Origin: Subsaximicrobium wynnwilliamsii
GTDB lineage: Bacteria; Bacteroidota; Bacteroidia; Flavobacteriales; Flavobacteriaceae
Reading direction: 5' to 3'
Assembly (NCBI RefSeq): GCF_007997225.1
Contig: NZ_VORM01000013.1
Location: forward strand, 1 to 64,000
Length of the DNA stretch: 64,000 nt
A program made the position numbers and the translations under genes. Below, one piece after another: positions 9,605 through 18,107 of this stretch (positions within the stretch are counted from its first letter, which is position 1; each line of letters starts with the position of its first letter). A model generated the notes under the pieces. The model was not told the DNA's origin and searched no databases. It saw only the letters and a program-made list of their open reading frames with translations.

Positions 9605-10087
9605 ATGAAAGACATAAAAATAGAAACTACACTTACTGTTTTTGAAACCATAAATGAATTGCCCGATGATATGGCGGCATTGATGCAAAAAGCCATAGAC
9701 ATTAGATTAAAAGCTTATGCACCATACTCCAATTTTCTGGTAGGTGCAGCCTTATTGCTGGATAATGGCAAAGTCATCACCGGCAACAATCAAGAAAATG
9801 CCTCCTACCCATCTGGTCTCTGTGCCGAGCGCACAGCAATTTACTATGCAGGCTCACAGTTTCCCGATGCAAAAATTGTAAAAATGGCATTGAGTGCGGG
9901 CCCTAAAGCTAAAGGTACCGCTGTGCCAATTCCGCCATGTGGCGCTTGCCGGCAGGCCATTTCGGAATATGAGGTCAAACAGGAGCTGCCTATCGACATT
10001 TATTTCATGGGTACCACGGGAAAAGTGGTGCGCTCTAAATCATTAGAAAACTTACTGCCATTGGGATTTGACAGGAGTTTTTTGTGA
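9605..10087 (+). CDS. cdd: Cytidine deaminase
   Basis: Deaminates cytidine and deoxycytidine to uridine and deoxyuridine in pyrimidine salvage. The 160-residue product has the zinc site of the family: Cys73 and Glu75 in CAER, and Cys112 and Cys115 in PPCGACRQ, with PYSNFLVGAA upstream forming the substrate pocket. Length fits the homotetrameric class with a modest N-terminal extension. It sits between porV and pdhA with its own leader, so it is probably a separate transcription unit. Confidence 0.95.
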   Translation: MKDIKIETTLTVFETINELPDDMAALMQKAIDIRLKAYAPYSNFLVGAALLLDNGKVITGNNQENASYPSGLCAERTAIYYAGSQFPDAKIVKMALSAGPKAKGTAVPIPPCGACRQAISEYEVKQELPIDIYFMGTTGKVVRSKSLENLLPLGFDRSFL

Positions 10088-10199
10088 AACACATTCTAAT
10101 CATGCTTTATGAAAGGTCAAATAATCAAAGGGTTAAGCAGGAGCCTAAAACTTGGAGTAAGTTCAATATTTCGCACTAAATTTTACGATTTTCGGTTTT

Positions 10200-10227
10200 T
10201 TGGTTACTAACTAAAGTGTTACTTTTG
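10200..10227 (+). promoter_or_regulatory. Promoter of pdhA operon (TTG-N17-TACTTTTG)
   Basis: TTG at 10200-10202 and TACTTTTG at 10220-10227 have Bacteroidetes -33/-7 form and spacing. Transcription would start near 10231 and give a leader of about 90 nt before pdhA. This is one of the clearest promoters in the window. Confidence 0.6.
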
Positions 10228-10320
10228 CTATTCGTTGGCGTCTACAGGAAATTTATGGGACTGCCGCGCGTAAAGCAGGGGCCATGTTGGTCATTATTTT
10301 GAAGTAAATACTAAAATTAA

Positions 10321-11319
10321 ATGCAAAAAGTCACAAAAGAGGTTTACCTAAAATGGTACGAGGACATGTATTTCTGGAGAAAGTTTGAAGATAAACTCGC
10401 ACAGGTGTACTTAAAACAAAAAGTAAGAGGTTTTCTTCACTTATACAACGGTCAGGAAGCAGTTTTAGCAGGAGCATTGCACGCGATGGACTTGACCAAA
10501 GATAAAATGATCACTGCCTATAGAAATCACGTACAGCCAATAGGCATGGGGGTTGACCCAAAACGTGTTATGGCAGAACTATATGGTAAGGCAACCGGAA
10601 CTTCCCAAGGCCTTGGTGGCTCCATGCATATCTTTTCAAAGGAATTTCGTTTTTATGGAGGTCATGGTATTGTGGGTGGCCAGATTCCTTTAGGCGCAGG
10701 TATTGCATTTGGCGATAAATATCACGATAAAGATGCAGTAACCCTGTGTTGCTTTGGTGATGGTGCAGCGCGTCAAGGCTCACTACATGAGACTTTCAAT
10801 TTAGCCATGTTATGGAAATTACCAGTGGTGTTTGTATGTGAAAACAACGGTTATGCCATGGGAACATCTGTTGCTAGAACCGCAAACCATACCGATATCT
10901 GGAAACTGGGCTTGGGTTATGAAATGCCTTGTGGTCCCGTTGATGGGATGAACCCGGTGAAAGTAGCTGAAGCATTTGACGAAGCGATTGAGCGCGCCAG
11001 ACGTGGTGATGGGCCAACATTTTTGGAGATGAAAACCTATCGTTATAGAGGGCACTCCATGAGTGATGCACAACATTATAGAACTAAGGATGAGGTCAAG
11101 GAATACGAAAAAGTTGACCCTATCACTCAAGTGAAGGATATTATTCTAGAGGAAAAATATGCTACTGAAGACGAATTGGCAGCAATTGACAAGCGTGTTA
11201 AAAAACGCGTCGTAGAATGTGAGAAATTTGCCGATGAGTCTCCTTTCCCAGAAAAAAGCGTCATGTACGATGTGGTATACGAGCAAGAAGATTATCCATT
11301 TATAGAACACAAAATATAA
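10321..11319 (+). CDS. pdhA: Pyruvate dehydrogenase E1 component, alpha subunit
   Basis: Thiamine-diphosphate subunit of the pyruvate dehydrogenase complex, which decarboxylates pyruvate and passes the acetyl group to the E2 lipoyl arm. The 332-residue protein shows the TPP motif GDG (146-148) through ENN (174-176), RNH near 68-70, and YRYRGHSMSD near residue 240. It ends 3 nt before the E2 start, so the two are cotranscribed. An E1 beta gene is not between them and must be elsewhere, as I recall for other Flavobacteriaceae. Confidence 0.94.
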   Translation: MQKVTKEVYLKWYEDMYFWRKFEDKLAQVYLKQKVRGFLHLYNGQEAVLAGALHAMDLTKDKMITAYRNHVQPIGMGVDPKRVMAELYGKATGTSQGLGGSMHIFSKEFRFYGGHGIVGGQIPLGAGIAFGDKYHDKDAVTLCCFGDGAARQGSLHETFNLAMLWKLPVVFVCENNGYAMGTSVARTANHTDIWKLGLGYEMPCGPVDGMNPVKVAEAFDEAIERARRGDGPTFLEMKTYRYRGHSMSDAQHYRTKDEVKEYEKVDPITQVKDIILEEKYATEDELAAIDKRVKKRVVECEKFADESPFPEKSVMYDVVYEQEDYPFIEHKI

Positions 11320-11322
11320 GCT

Positions 11323-13158
11323 ATGGCAGAAATTATAAACATGCCTCGTTTGAGCGATACCATGGAAGAAGGTACCGTTGCCTCGTGGTTGAAGAAAGTG
11401 GGGGATAAAATTGAGGAAGGCGATATTTTAGCTGAAATTGAAACCGATAAAGCGACGATGGAATTTGAGTCCTTCTATGAAGGCACTTTGCTTTATATTG
11501 GCGTACAGGAAGGCGAAACTACTAAGGTAGATGAGCTTTTGGCCATTATTGGTGAGGAGGATGAAGATATTTCTGAATACACCAACGGATCCTCAAAAGC
11601 TAAGTCTGAAGATAAATCTGATGATGATTCCGATGAAGATAAGGAAGATAAGAAAAAGGCTTCCGATGAAGACGAAGATACTTCCGAAGAAAAAAATTCC
11701 GAAGAAAAATCTGAAAAAGCCGCTAAAAAGGATAAAGCGGAAGCGTCTGAAGACGAAGATGAAGACGAAGCTAAAGACGAAGCTGAAGATGAAACTTCCA
11801 ACGAAGATGCCTCTGGAGACTTGCCAGAAGGCGTTACCGTTGTAACCATGCCACGACTTAGTGATACCATGGAAGAAGGCACTGTGGCGACTTGGCTCAA
11901 AAAGAAAGGTGATCAAGTGGAGGAAGGCGATATGCTTGCCGAAATCGAAACAGATAAAGCCACGATGGAATTTGAATCCTTCCAAGAAGGTACCTTATTA
12001 CACATTGGTCTGGACGAAGGTGAGACTGCAAAAGTAGATGCGCTCTTAGCGATCATTGGCCCAGAAGGAACAGATGTATCCAACATTATAAAAAACTTTA
12101 AGGCTGGAGGCGATGCTTCTGCTAAAGAAGAAAAACCTAAAAAAGAGTCAAAAGAAGATTCTAAAAAGGAAGAAAAGAAAGACGACAAAAAGGAGGAGCA
12201 GAAAACTGATAAAAAAGAGGAAGCTCCAAAACAAGATACTAAGAAGGAAGAAAAACCCTCAAGTTCAAGTTCAACTTCAAGTTCAAGTTCATCCTCGGAT
12301 TCATCCCGAGTATTCGTTTCCCCATTGGCCAAAAAAATGGCTGAGGAGCAAAACATCAACTTGTCCCAACTTAAAGGTTCGGGCGAGAACGGTCGTATTG
12401 TAAAACGCGATATCGAGAATTATACGCCTCAAGCAGCTTCCGCAGCGGCTTCAGGAGAATTTGTTGCTACCGGGCAAGAGGATTACGAGGAGAAAAACAA
12501 TTCGCAAATGCGCAAGGCCATTGCTAAGGCCTTGACGAATTCCAAATTCTCTGCACCACATTATTATTTGAATGTGGAGTATGATATGGAGAACGCGATA
12601 GCGTTTAGAGCACAATTCAATTCTGTGCCAGACGTGAAGATTTCTTATAACGATATGATCGTTAAGGCCTGTGCGCTCGCTTTGAAAAAGCACCCACAAG
12701 TGAACTCACAATGGTTTGCAGATAAAATGAGACTCAACCACCACGTACATATTGGTGTTGCGGTTGCGGTTGAAGATGGCCTCGTGGTGCCTGTGGTCAA
12801 ATTTGCCAATGAACAAACCTTGCCACAAATTGGTGCAGCAGTGAAAGATTATGCGGGCCGTGCAAGAAACAAAAAACTGACTCCCCAAGAAATGGAAGGC
12901 AGTACTTTTACGGTTTCTAACTTGGGGATGTTTGGTATTGAGAGCTTTACATCAATTATCAATCAGCCAAATTCCGCAATCCTATCTGTAGGAGCTATTG
13001 TTGAAAAACCAGTAGTCAAAAACGGACAAGTTGTTGTTGGAAATACTATGAAATTATGCTTGGCCTGTGACCATAGAACGGTTGATGGCGCCACAGGAGC
13101 ACTGTTTCTGGAAACCTTGAAAGGTTATATTGAAAACCCGATCACGATGTTGATGTAA
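11323..13158 (+). CDS. pdhC: Pyruvate dehydrogenase E2, dihydrolipoyl acetyltransferase with two lipoyl domains
   Basis: Core acetyltransferase of the pyruvate dehydrogenase complex. The 611-residue protein has two lipoyl domains (about 1-78 and 172-250), with the lipoylated lysines K43 and K212 both in ETDKATMEFES. A peripheral-subunit-binding domain follows at about 330-367 (FVSPLAKKMAEEQNINL), then the catalytic domain with His584 in DHRTVDG. The linkers are unusual. The first (about 88-168) is almost all Glu, Asp, Lys and Ser; the second (about 265-325) is Lys/Glu-rich and ends in a poly-Ser stretch, whereas the usual linkers are Ala/Pro-rich. The gene follows pdhA by 3 nt. Confidence 0.95.
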   Translation: MAEIINMPRLSDTMEEGTVASWLKKVGDKIEEGDILAEIETDKATMEFESFYEGTLLYIGVQEGETTKVDELLAIIGEEDEDISEYTNGSSKAKSEDKSDDDSDEDKEDKKKASDEDEDTSEEKNSEEKSEKAAKKDKAEASEDEDEDEAKDEAEDETSNEDASGDLPEGVTVVTMPRLSDTMEEGTVATWLKKKGDQVEEGDMLAEIETDKATMEFESFQEGTLLHIGLDEGETAKVDALLAIIGPEGTDVSNIIKNFKAGGDASAKEEKPKKESKEDSKKEEKKDDKKEEQKTDKKEEAPKQDTKKEEKPSSSSSTSSSSSSSDSSRVFVSPLAKKMAEEQNINLSQLKGSGENGRIVKRDIENYTPQAASAAASGEFVATGQEDYEEKNNSQMRKAIAKALTNSKFSAPHYYLNVEYDMENAIAFRAQFNSVPDVKISYNDMIVKACALALKKHPQVNSQWFADKMRLNHHVHIGVAVAVEDGLVVPVVKFANEQTLPQIGAAVKDYAGRARNKKLTPQEMEGSTFTVSNLGMFGIESFTSIINQPNSAILSVGAIVEKPVVKNGQVVVGNTMKLCLACDHRTVDGATGALFLETLKGYIENPITMLM

Positions 13159-13179
13159 TTGCAACTTTCAATTGATATA

Positions 13180-13215
13180 AAAATCCCAATTCCTGTTTTA
13201 AGGTCTTGGGATTTT
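13180..13215 (+). terminator. Terminator of pdhA-E2 operon
   Basis: A 10-bp stem, AAAATCCCAA / TTGGGATTTT, with a loop of about 16 nt and a T run, 20 nt after the E2 stop. Confidence 0.7.
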
Positions 13216-13229
13216 TTATCTTTAGCTCT

Positions 13230-13345
13230 TAAAAATATGCTGTGAGGTTTCGAAAACCTTGTAGCTATTTCCCAATCAACTAATGATACCTGCAGGGAGA
13301 TTGCATCTTGCCTCGCAATGACACTTTGAAGGCCGCTAACACATT
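13230..13345. repeat. Degenerate GAGATTGC/GCAATGAC repeat element
   Basis: GGAGATTGC (13289-13297) and CTCGCAATGAC (13312-13322) resemble a worn copy of the short palindromic element GAGATTGC...GCAATGAC that I recall from intergenic DNA of many bacteria. The identification is from memory and the copy is weak. Confidence 0.3.
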
Positions 13346-13351
13346 TTTTAC

Positions 13352-14338
13352 ATGAAATCAATTACTTCCTTTTTTATCTTGCTGCTACTTTTAAGTTGCA
13401 AATCTTCAGATAAACCTACAACCACCTCTAACAACATTCCGTCTTCAGAATTAAAACAAACCGTTGAATACTTGTCATCAGATGAACTGTTGGGACGTGA
13501 AGCTGGAAGTGATGGCATCGAAAAAGCCGCCGTTTATCTCGAAAAACAAATGAAGGCTAATGGCGTTCAACCGTATTTTAAGACCTATCGCGACACTTTT
13601 GAATTTCAAGATACAAGAGCGGCGCAAGCGGGAGAAACACCCAAGACCATAAATGCTTTCAATGTGGTAGGCGTGGTTGAAGGCAGCGACCCAAAACTAA
13701 AAAAAGAGTACATTCTTTTAGGAGCACATTACGATCATATTGGCCTCGGAAAAGTGGTAGAAGGCGATTCCATTGCCAATGGCGCCAACGATAATGCCGC
13801 TGGAACAAGTGCGGTGCTGGCTTTGGCAAATCATTTTGCAAACGCCAAGTCCAATAAACGAAGCTTGATCTTTGCTTTATTTTCTTCTGAAGAAAAAGGG
13901 CTTTTGGGCTCTAAGCATTTGGCTGAAAAATTAAAGGAAGAAAACGTCAACCTCTATGCCATGGTCAACTTTGAAATGATTGGCGTGCCTATGAAAGACC
14001 GCGAATACGAAGCGTATCTCACTGGATTTGAAGCCTCGAACATGGCGGAAAAAATGAATGAATATGCAGGTTCAAATTTGCTGGGATTTCTTCCGAAGGC
14101 CAAAGAATACCAATTGTTCATGAGGTCTGATAATTATCCGTTTTACGAGCAGTTCAAGTTGCCTGCACAAACCATTTCTACTTTCGATTTTACCAATTAT
14201 GACTATTACCATCATGTGGATGATGAAGCAGAATTGATGGATTATGAGCACATGGCCAATTTGATTACTAAAATGATTCCCGTAATTGAGAAAATGAGCA
14301 ATACCCCAACCCAAGATATTAAATTGTATGAAAACTAA
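13352..14338 (+). CDS. M28-family zinc aminopeptidase, lipoprotein
   Basis: Probable periplasmic or outer-membrane-attached aminopeptidase. The 328-residue product has a lipoprotein signal with lipobox LLLSC (Cys16). The M28 metal site is visible: His126 and Asp128 in GAHYDHIG, bridging Asp147 in GANDNAAG, and the catalytic pair Glu180-Glu181 in SSEEKG; the last ligand is probably the His of YYHHVDD. It overlaps the next gene by 11 nt, so the two are translationally linked. Substrate specificity cannot be read from the sequence. Confidence 0.88.
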   Translation: MKSITSFFILLLLLSCKSSDKPTTTSNNIPSSELKQTVEYLSSDELLGREAGSDGIEKAAVYLEKQMKANGVQPYFKTYRDTFEFQDTRAAQAGETPKTINAFNVVGVVEGSDPKLKKEYILLGAHYDHIGLGKVVEGDSIANGANDNAAGTSAVLALANHFANAKSNKRSLIFALFSSEEKGLLGSKHLAEKLKEENVNLYAMVNFEMIGVPMKDREYEAYLTGFEASNMAEKMNEYAGSNLLGFLPKAKEYQLFMRSDNYPFYEQFKLPAQTISTFDFTNYDYYHHVDDEAELMDYEHMANLITKMIPVIEKMSNTPTQDIKLYEN

Positions 14339-15014
14339 AAACATCATCATCACAGGAACAAGTAGAGGCATTGGCTTTGAGTTGGCGCAGCTTTTGGCGG
14401 CCCAAGGTCACAAGGTTTTGGCGCTGTCAAGAAATGCCAATCCAGTGACTAATCTCAAGCTTGAAAATATTTCGGCTTTTGCTTTCGATTTGAATGCTGA
14501 AGGCGATTACAAAAAAGTAGAGCAATTCATCAAAAATGAATGGAAACATGTGGATGTCCTCATCAATAATGCAGGCGCTATCGTGAACAAACCGTTTGCT
14601 GAAACGTCTATGGACGATTTTAAAAAAGTCTATCAAACCAATGTGTTTGGCGCTGCAGAACTCACGCGCATCGTCATCCCATTTATGAAAGCTGATGGTC
14701 ATGTGCTTAGCATTAGCTCTATGGGCGGTATCCAAGGCAGTATGAAATTCCCTGGTCTTGCAGCCTACAGCTCCAGTAAGGCTGCGATTATTACATTAAC
14801 CGAATTATTGGCTGAGGAATATAAGGAAGCCGGTCCGCAATTTAATGTGTTGGCCTTGGGTGCGGTACAAACCGAGATGTTGGCGGAAGCCTTTCCGGGT
14901 TATGAGGTACATACTTCAGCGAAGGGGATGGCGACCTATATCGCGGACTTTGCCCTAACGGGAAATCAATTTTATAATGGGAAGGTGTTGCAGGTGTCTA
15001 ATTCTACGCCTTGA
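14328..15014 (+). CDS. Short-chain dehydrogenase/reductase
   Basis: Classical SDR of 228 residues. The nucleotide-binding TGTSRGIG lies at 9-16, NNAG at 80-83, the catalytic Ser at 130-131, and Tyr147 and Lys151 in YSSSK. NADP use is plausible from the Arg at 13 but not certain. It shares 11 nt with the M28 peptidase gene. No substrate can be inferred. Confidence 0.85.
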   Translation: MKTKNIIITGTSRGIGFELAQLLAAQGHKVLALSRNANPVTNLKLENISAFAFDLNAEGDYKKVEQFIKNEWKHVDVLINNAGAIVNKPFAETSMDDFKKVYQTNVFGAAELTRIVIPFMKADGHVLSISSMGGIQGSMKFPGLAAYSSSKAAIITLTELLAEEYKEAGPQFNVLALGAVQTEMLAEAFPGYEVHTSAKGMATYIADFALTGNQFYNGKVLQVSNSTP

Positions 15015-15040
15015 GCTTTTAATTTAGGAGAAATTGAAAG

Positions 15041-15065
15041 CTTTCAGGTTTTTAAAACCTGAAAG
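15041..15065. terminator. Bidirectional terminator between convergent genes
   Basis: Perfect 12-bp stem CTTTCAGGTTTT / AAAACCTGAAAG around a single T. It serves the SDR on the plus strand and the toxin-antitoxin remnant on the minus strand. The same design recurs at 25651-25684. Confidence 0.75.
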
Positions 15066-15072
15066 GTCTAAA

Positions 15073-15189
15073 CTATAGAGTTGCTAAAGCCTTAAAAATC
15101 TTTTTTGACTTTGAAGTTCCATTCCTCGAGCAAGTACTCGGTTAGTTTTTTAAGCTTGTTTTTGCAAGCTCTGACATGAAAACTTCCAT
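15073..15189 (-). pseudogene. Decayed ParE-like toxin gene
   Basis: Directly after the antitoxin gene, with ATG overlapping its TGA by one base, the minus strand reads MEVFMSELAKTSLKN and then stop. Restoring one A to a run of six (A6 to A7) continues the frame as KKLTEYLLEEWNFKVKKDF, which has the character of a RelE/ParE toxin N-terminus (helical, with an LxxLxxYLxxxW pattern). A second shift would add KALATL before another stop. At roughly 35-38 codons it is far short of the usual 95-100, and the rest of the domain is missing. Toxin activity is very unlikely. Confidence 0.6.
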
Positions 15190-15407
15190 CAACAGAGATT
15201 TTCAAGAACTTCATTAAATTTGGTACGCTTACCTAGATTTAATTGTTCAATACCTTCTTGTATTTCCGAACGTTCTGACGGGTTTAATCTATTCCAGAAA
15301 TCGGCATCTTCATTCGAAATGAATTCCTTTAACCTCTTAATGAAACTATCGTTTTCACTGTTCAAGATTATTTTGGCAAGTTCGATTTTTGATGCTTGAA
15401 TATCCAT
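15189..15407 (-). CDS. ParE-associated antitoxin-like protein
   Basis: 72-residue protein starting MDIQASKIELAKIILN, followed by an acidic, helical stretch (DADFWNRLNPSERSEIQ). I recognise this as the type of small partner protein that precedes RelE/ParE toxins in Bacteroidetes; no DNA-binding fold can be assigned. The frame is open from 15425, but the ATG at 15407 gives the usual N-terminus. The toxin partner behind it is broken, so this is an orphan antitoxin. Confidence 0.65.
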   Translation of the reverse strand: MDIQASKIELAKIILNSENDSFIKRLKEFISNEDADFWNRLNPSERSEIQEGIEQLNLGKRTKFNEVLENLC

Positions 15408-15485
15408 AATATTTACTCTTCTCAAATATTTAAAAAAAACAGCTAAGAACTCAAATCACTTTTTTTGTTGAGTAGTTCGCTTAAA

Positions 15486-15776
15486 CTACTCGTATAAACG
15501 GAGACGGTTTTTAACAGTAGTAAGTTCCACTTGCAATCGCTCCATTTTTTCGAGCATGTTGAATACTGTGTCAATGCCTTCAAAGTTGAGATTTAGCTCT
15601 CGGTGCAAGCGAATCATTTTCTCAAGCTCTGGCATCCGGTCTTTATGGATGCAATAAACCTGCTCAACCGTTGTGATTTCTATGAGTCCGTAGTTTTTGA
15701 GCTCGTCAAAAAAAGACAGTTCCAAATGGTAATGGGTGCATAGTTCTGGGATGGGTATGAGATGTGTATCTTTCAT
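15486..15776 (-). CDS. cbpM: Chaperone modulator CbpM
   Basis: 96-residue partner of the J-domain protein CbpA, whose co-chaperone and DNA-binding activity it inhibits in Enterobacteria. It has a MerR-like helical N-terminus (IPIPELCTHYHLE) and a C-terminal helix rich in Leu and Glu (MLEKMERLQVELTTVKNRL). Start is 2 nt after the stop of the cbpA-like gene, giving a tight operon, which is the main support for the name. Confidence 0.8.
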   Translation of the reverse strand: MKDTHLIPIPELCTHYHLELSFFDELKNYGLIEITTVEQVYCIHKDRMPELEKMIRLHRELNLNFEGIDTVFNMLEKMERLQVELTTVKNRLRLYE

Positions 15777-15778
15777 GT

Positions 15779-16678
15779 CTATTGTAATTTTGCTAATTCT
15801 TCAAAGAGTGCTTTTTCCTTGTCGTTTAGTTTTTTAGGCATTTGTACCTTAAAATTAATGTATAGGTCGCCATGTTGATTCTCTTTTTTATACTTCGGAA
15901 AACCCTTGCCTTTCAATTTGACTTTAGTGTCGTTTTGGGTTAGGGGTTTGATGTTCAACTTCGCTTTTCCGTCGAAAGTATTCACTGTGAGCTCACCGCC
16001 TAAGACCGCTTTGTAAAGGTCAAGCTCAACATCTTTATAAAGATTGGCGCCATCACGTTTAAAATCGGTGTTGTTTAAAATCTGGAACTCAATCAACAAA
16101 TCCCCATGAGGCCCTCCGTTTTGTCCGGCACCGCCTTTGCCTTTGATTCTTATGATTTGCCCGTTGGTAATACCGGCAGGAATCGTTAAACGAATGTTCT
16201 TACCATTGACGGTAAGCACCCGTTTTTCGGCCGTGTAAACGTCCTTTAAATTGAGTTGCAATTGTGCATTAAAATCCTGACCCCGATATTTTACGTTGGA
16301 ACCTCTGTTCGAAAATCCGCCGCCAAACATGGATTCAAAAAAATCGGAATATTCGCCATCACCAAAACCTTCAAAGCCTTGCGCGTTTCCCGCATATTGC
16401 CGCGAACCTTGCTGTTGGCGTTGCTGTTGTTCTGCTTGGGCATAGGCATCGCCGTGTTTCCAGTTTTCGCCGTATTTATCGTATTTCTTGCGATGTTCTG
16501 CATTGCTCAGCACCTCGTTGGCCTCGTTGACTTGTTTGAATTTGACTTCAGCTTCCTTATCGTTGGGGTTGAGGTCGGGATGGTATTTTCTGGCCTGTTT
16601 TCGGTATGCTTTTTTGATTTCGGCAGTGGAGGCGCCTTTGTCAAGACCTAGGATTTTATAGTAATCGATGAATGCCAT
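15779..16678 (-). CDS. cbpA: Curved-DNA-binding-protein-type DnaJ co-chaperone (CbpA-like)
   Basis: 299-residue J-domain co-chaperone that would stimulate DnaK ATPase. J domain at 1-70 with the HPD tripeptide at 33-35, then a Gln/Gly/Phe-rich linker (about 85-130, including [19 protein letters not shown]). Two C-terminal substrate-binding domains follow and there is no CxxCxGxG zinc finger, which puts it in the CbpA/class II group. cbpM follows on the same strand. Confidence 0.9.
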   Translation of the reverse strand: MAFIDYYKILGLDKGASTAEIKKAYRKQARKYHPDLNPNDKEAEVKFKQVNEANEVLSNAEHRKKYDKYGENWKHGDAYAQAEQQQRQQQGSRQYAGNAQGFEGFGDGEYSDFFESMFGGGFSNRGSNVKYRGQDFNAQLQLNLKDVYTAEKRVLTVNGKNIRLTIPAGITNGQIIRIKGKGGAGQNGGPHGDLLIEFQILNNTDFKRDGANLYKDVELDLYKAVLGGELTVNTFDGKAKLNIKPLTQNDTKVKLKGKGFPKYKKENQHGDLYINFKVQMPKKLNDKEKALFEELAKLQ

Positions 16679-17029
16679 AGTTGGAATGTTCGGTGGAAAA
16701 ATTTGTTAACTGTCTCGCTAAGTTAAACGTTTTTTTTACCAATACAAACGCTCAGTCCGTTAAGAATTGCCTTAATTTGGTAGTGATGATCCTCAAGAAA
16801 TTGCATCATGATGCCAGGATGTTGAGTGATATTATATAGGATGACTTAGCATGTGAGGCATGGTGTTATCTTTTGAAGCGCTTAGACGACATCTTTGATA
16901 TCAAATAATAACGCAGACTGGTTTTTCGAAATATTAATTTAAGTTCTGTTTTTTTGCGGTCTCAACTCTAAGGTCAATTAGCCTTGGCTTTAAACATTTA
17001 GCTCAATGTTTATTCTTAATTTTACAGCC
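16679..17029. other. Gene-free region upstream of HAD gene
   Basis: About 350 nt between divergent genes. I see only a small hairpin (AAACATT / AATGTTT, 16992-17011) and a -7-like TAATTTTA at 17017-17024 just ahead of the HAD start. No open frame or RNA gene was recognised. Confidence 0.5.
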
Positions 17030-17677
17030 ATGTCCATAAAAAAACCAAAATACAAATGCATCATCTTTGATTGTGACGGGGTGCTGGTCGATAGCGAAGC
17101 CATAGGGAATCAAGTCTTGGTTGATATGGCCAATGGTCTGGGAGCCAATATTGATTTGGACTATGCCCTGACGCATTTTAAGGGAGGCTCAATGAACAGT
17201 GGTATTGAAAAAATCTCAAAACTCATAAGCGAACCAATGCCTGCCAATTTCGAAGCACAGTACCGCGAGCAAAGTTTTGAAAATTTCAAGAAGCATATCC
17301 AGCCCATTGAAGGCGTTGTGAATATCATCAAACAACTCAACCTGCCTTTTTGTGTGGCGTCTAGTGGTCCAGAATCCAAAATCAGGCTCAATTTAGAACA
17401 TACGGGATTGTTGCCTTATTTTGAGGGTAACATCTTTAGTTGTTATACCATCCAAAAATGGAAGCCAGACCCTGCCATTTATCTTTGGGCAGCAAAAACC
17501 ATGGGCTTTAAGCCAGAGGAATGCGCGGTCATAGAAGATAGTCTTCCAGGTGTAACTGCAGCAAAAGCAGGTGGATTTCCAGTTTTAGGCTATGCCGCCC
17601 ACGATTTCAATAATGAATTGGAAGGCAATGCCGATGTGGTTTTTCAGGATATGAAGGATTTGGAACATCTGCTTTAG
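17030..17677 (+). CDS. HAD-superfamily hydrolase (beta-phosphoglucomutase / sugar phosphatase type)
   Basis: 215-residue subfamily IA HAD enzyme. Nucleophile Asp14 and acid Asp16 lie in FDCDGVLVDS; motif II is ASSGPESK; the motif III lysine lies in KWKPDPAIYLWAA; motif IV is VIEDSLPGVTAA. The helical cap lies between residues about 20 and 85. This group includes sugar-phosphate phosphatases and beta-phosphoglucomutase; the substrate cannot be told apart here. The ATG at 17030 is preferred over one at 17006, because 17006 lies upstream of the -7-like box at 17017-17024. Confidence 0.85.
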   Translation: MSIKKPKYKCIIFDCDGVLVDSEAIGNQVLVDMANGLGANIDLDYALTHFKGGSMNSGIEKISKLISEPMPANFEAQYREQSFENFKKHIQPIEGVVNIIKQLNLPFCVASSGPESKIRLNLEHTGLLPYFEGNIFSCYTIQKWKPDPAIYLWAAKTMGFKPEECAVIEDSLPGVTAAKAGGFPVLGYAAHDFNNELEGNADVVFQDMKDLEHLL

Positions 17678-17788
17678 GTCTTGCGTTTCTAAAGAACTCA
17701 ATGCAAACAAAACGAAATCAAGAGTGCGTTTGAAACTCCAAACCTGGCCCGGCTGGCAGGTTCTAAATTCCAGGTGTCGTACTGGGGC

Positions 17789-18020
17789 TTAATCGGTCGT
17801 TTTTGAAAGCTTTACTTTTTTGGCGTAACTTTTATTTCCATTAATTTCTATGGCTTCGGAATGGATTTCTGCAACAATTGAATCCTGAAAAAGCCTAGCT
17901 TCCGTAGCAACTTTTTATCTCTAGCATAAACATTTACAATCAATCGGAAATCTACATCCACATTCCTCTCGAACTTCGACGTGCAAATTAAAAAAGTGGG
18001 TGTAGTTTTTTTATCCCATC
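17789..18020 (-). pseudogene. Possible decayed gene fragment
   Basis: On the minus strand one frame reads TTPTFLICTSKFERN then VDVDFRLIVNVYARDK. After one A missing from a run of A residues, the next frame continues VATEARLFQDSIVAEIHSEA and EINGNKSYAKKVKLSKTTD, then stop at 17789. The two open stretches join well and look like real protein, with a plausible C-terminal end. Upstream the frame is closed. I do not recognise the family. The surrounding 17678-18107 holds nothing else. Confidence 0.35.
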
Positions 18021-18095
18021 ATTTGGCCAAACACAGCAATTTAAGTTGCACTATAAAATTGGTGAATTTCGCTTAGTTTATAGAAGTAAATCGGC

Positions 18096-18103
18096 TATTT
18101 TTG
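18096..18103 (+). promoter_or_regulatory. -7 box TATTTTTG directly before a start codon
   Basis: An exact TAnnTTTG match ends 4 nt before the ATG at 18108, with TTAG 19 nt upstream as a possible -33. Transcription would begin at the start codon itself, giving a leaderless message. Confidence 0.5.
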
Positions 18104-18107
18104 TCCC

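Noticed and set aside
11493-12403. Overlapping Ser-rich, Phe-rich and Lys-rich frames on both strands of the E2 gene
   Set aside because: Shadows of the Glu/Asp/Lys-coding linker codons.
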